Below, in pieces: positions 63,625 through 64,000 of a DNA stretch of 64,000 nucleotides. The DNA comes from Paenibacillus alkalitolerans. GTDB lineage: Bacteria; Bacillota; Bacilli; Paenibacillales; YIM-B00363. The stretch covers positions 1-64,000 of the forward strand of contig NZ_JAEMXM010000030.1 in assembly GCF_016482785.1 (NCBI RefSeq). Reading direction: 5' to 3'. The notes below the pieces were generated by a model. That model did not search any database and was not told the origin of the DNA. It saw only the letters and a program-made list of their open reading frames with translations. Within the stretch, counting starts at the first letter, position 1. The number at the start of each line of letters is the position of its first letter. The translations under genes and the position numbers were made by a program.

Positions 63625-64000
63625 TCAGGCTTCCCCGGTAAGTGCCTTCATATCCTCTTCGTTAAGATGGATGGGATGTTTCTGAATTTTTGTTAATGAA
63701 AATTCTCTTATAAGATCGCTCGGGTTCATCGGTTCCGGGCTATCGATAAGAGACAACAGCCAACCGATACGTCCGACAATGCGCTGCGGGGCAATCCCTT
63801 TGGACCGGATGGATGCTGCTGCGAGAGAGCCGTGACGCTTCGACAACCGTTCGCCGTCGGGGCCGTAAAGCAGCGGAACGTGCGCAAACCGGGGCGCCTG
63901 GAGCTGCAACGCTTCATAGAGCAACAATTGCCGCGGCGTCGAGTCCAGCAAGTCCCATCCCCTCAGCACATCTGTAATCCCCATGGCCGCATCATCCACA
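63625..64000 (-). CDS. gluQ: Glutamyl-Q tRNA(Asp) synthetase GluQ, C-terminal part
   Basis: 125 visible codons, open at the right edge. [31 protein letters not shown] and LSKRHG (the KMSKS-type loop) are those of GluRS-like enzymes. The short C-terminus without an anticodon-binding domain points to GluQ/YadB, which attaches glutamate to queuosine in tRNA-Asp. A discriminating full-length GltX would need several hundred more residues after the loop. Confidence 0.8.
   Translation of the reverse strand, partial: VDDAAMGITDVLRGWDLLDSTPRQLLLYEALQLQAPRFAHVPLLYGPDGERLSKRHGSLAAASIRSKGIAPQRIVGRIGWLLSLIDSPEPMNPSDLIREFSLTKIQKHPIHLNEEDMKALTGEA

Noticed and set aside
1-64000. tRNA, rRNA or CRISPR-Cas genes
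   Set aside because: No tRNA or rRNA signature and no Cas protein was seen in reading the window; a covariance-model search was not possible here.

Overview
The window comes from an endospore-forming Gram-positive bacterium, most likely of the Paenibacillaceae (Paenibacillus/Cohnella type). Gene order across 5.5-61 kb follows the Bacillus subtilis rimP-nusA-infB to ymcA arm. It carries dpaAB, spoIIIE, sleB, spoVS, tepA and ylxY, and promoters that fit sigma-G, sigma-K and sigma-H. TTG and GTG starts are frequent and nearly all genes lie on the + strand.

Layout. 0-4 kb is accessory and decaying DNA: the tail and right end of an IS605-type TnpB element, a DUF6886 gene, a DinB-family gene, a frameshifted HEAT-like gene, small membrane ORFs, a CAAX-protease remnant, and a 14-copy 52-bp palindromic tandem array set between inverted and direct repeats. 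4.0-5.3 kb holds a MerR/thioredoxin operon with a 20-bp-spacer promoter and a divergent Hsp20-like gene. 5.4-17.6 kb is the translation/RNA operon rimP-nusA-ylxR-ylxQ-infB-rbfA-nrnA-truB-ribF, then rpsO and pnp; infB contains a near-perfect 45-bp minisatellite. 17.6-23.4 kb is an insertion relative to B. subtilis: DUF421, ykoN/ykoP/ykoQ-like genes, and a divergent EamA exporter/MocR regulator pair. 23.7-33.6 kb holds ylxY, mlpA, dut, the dipicolinate synthase genes, asd-dapG-dapA (lysine/diaminopimelate/dipicolinate supply) and RNase J. 33.8-47.9 kb runs TerC, tepA, ylzJ, spoIIIE, sleB, ymfF/H/I/J/K, rodZ, a 57-aa gene, yajQ, rimO and pgsA. 48-54 kb is cinA, recA (SOS box), recX, rny, ymdB and spoVS. 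54-61 kb is a dipeptidase, korAB, pduL, miaB and ricA. 61-64 kb departs from B. subtilis order: a 25-codon ORF, an RsgA-family GTPase, a MurG-like transferase, a broken MBL hydrolase and the end of gluQ.

How the genes work together. Most of the window serves translation, RNA decay (pnp, RNase J, RNase Y, NrnA, RicA), recombination (recA, recX, cinA) and sporulation. DapG, Asd and DapA make the precursor that DpaAB oxidise to spore dipicolinate. SpoIIIE, SpoVS, YlxY and SleB act at other spore stages.

The most unusual signal is a family of about 115-bp intergenic units. Each pairs a conserved stem-loop with a second hairpin of variable sequence, and each is bounded by an ATRTTATAA motif. There is a tandem pair upstream of spoIIIE, an inverted copy flanked by 19-bp direct repeats upstream of mlpA, and three weaker relatives elsewhere. 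I do not recognise this family.
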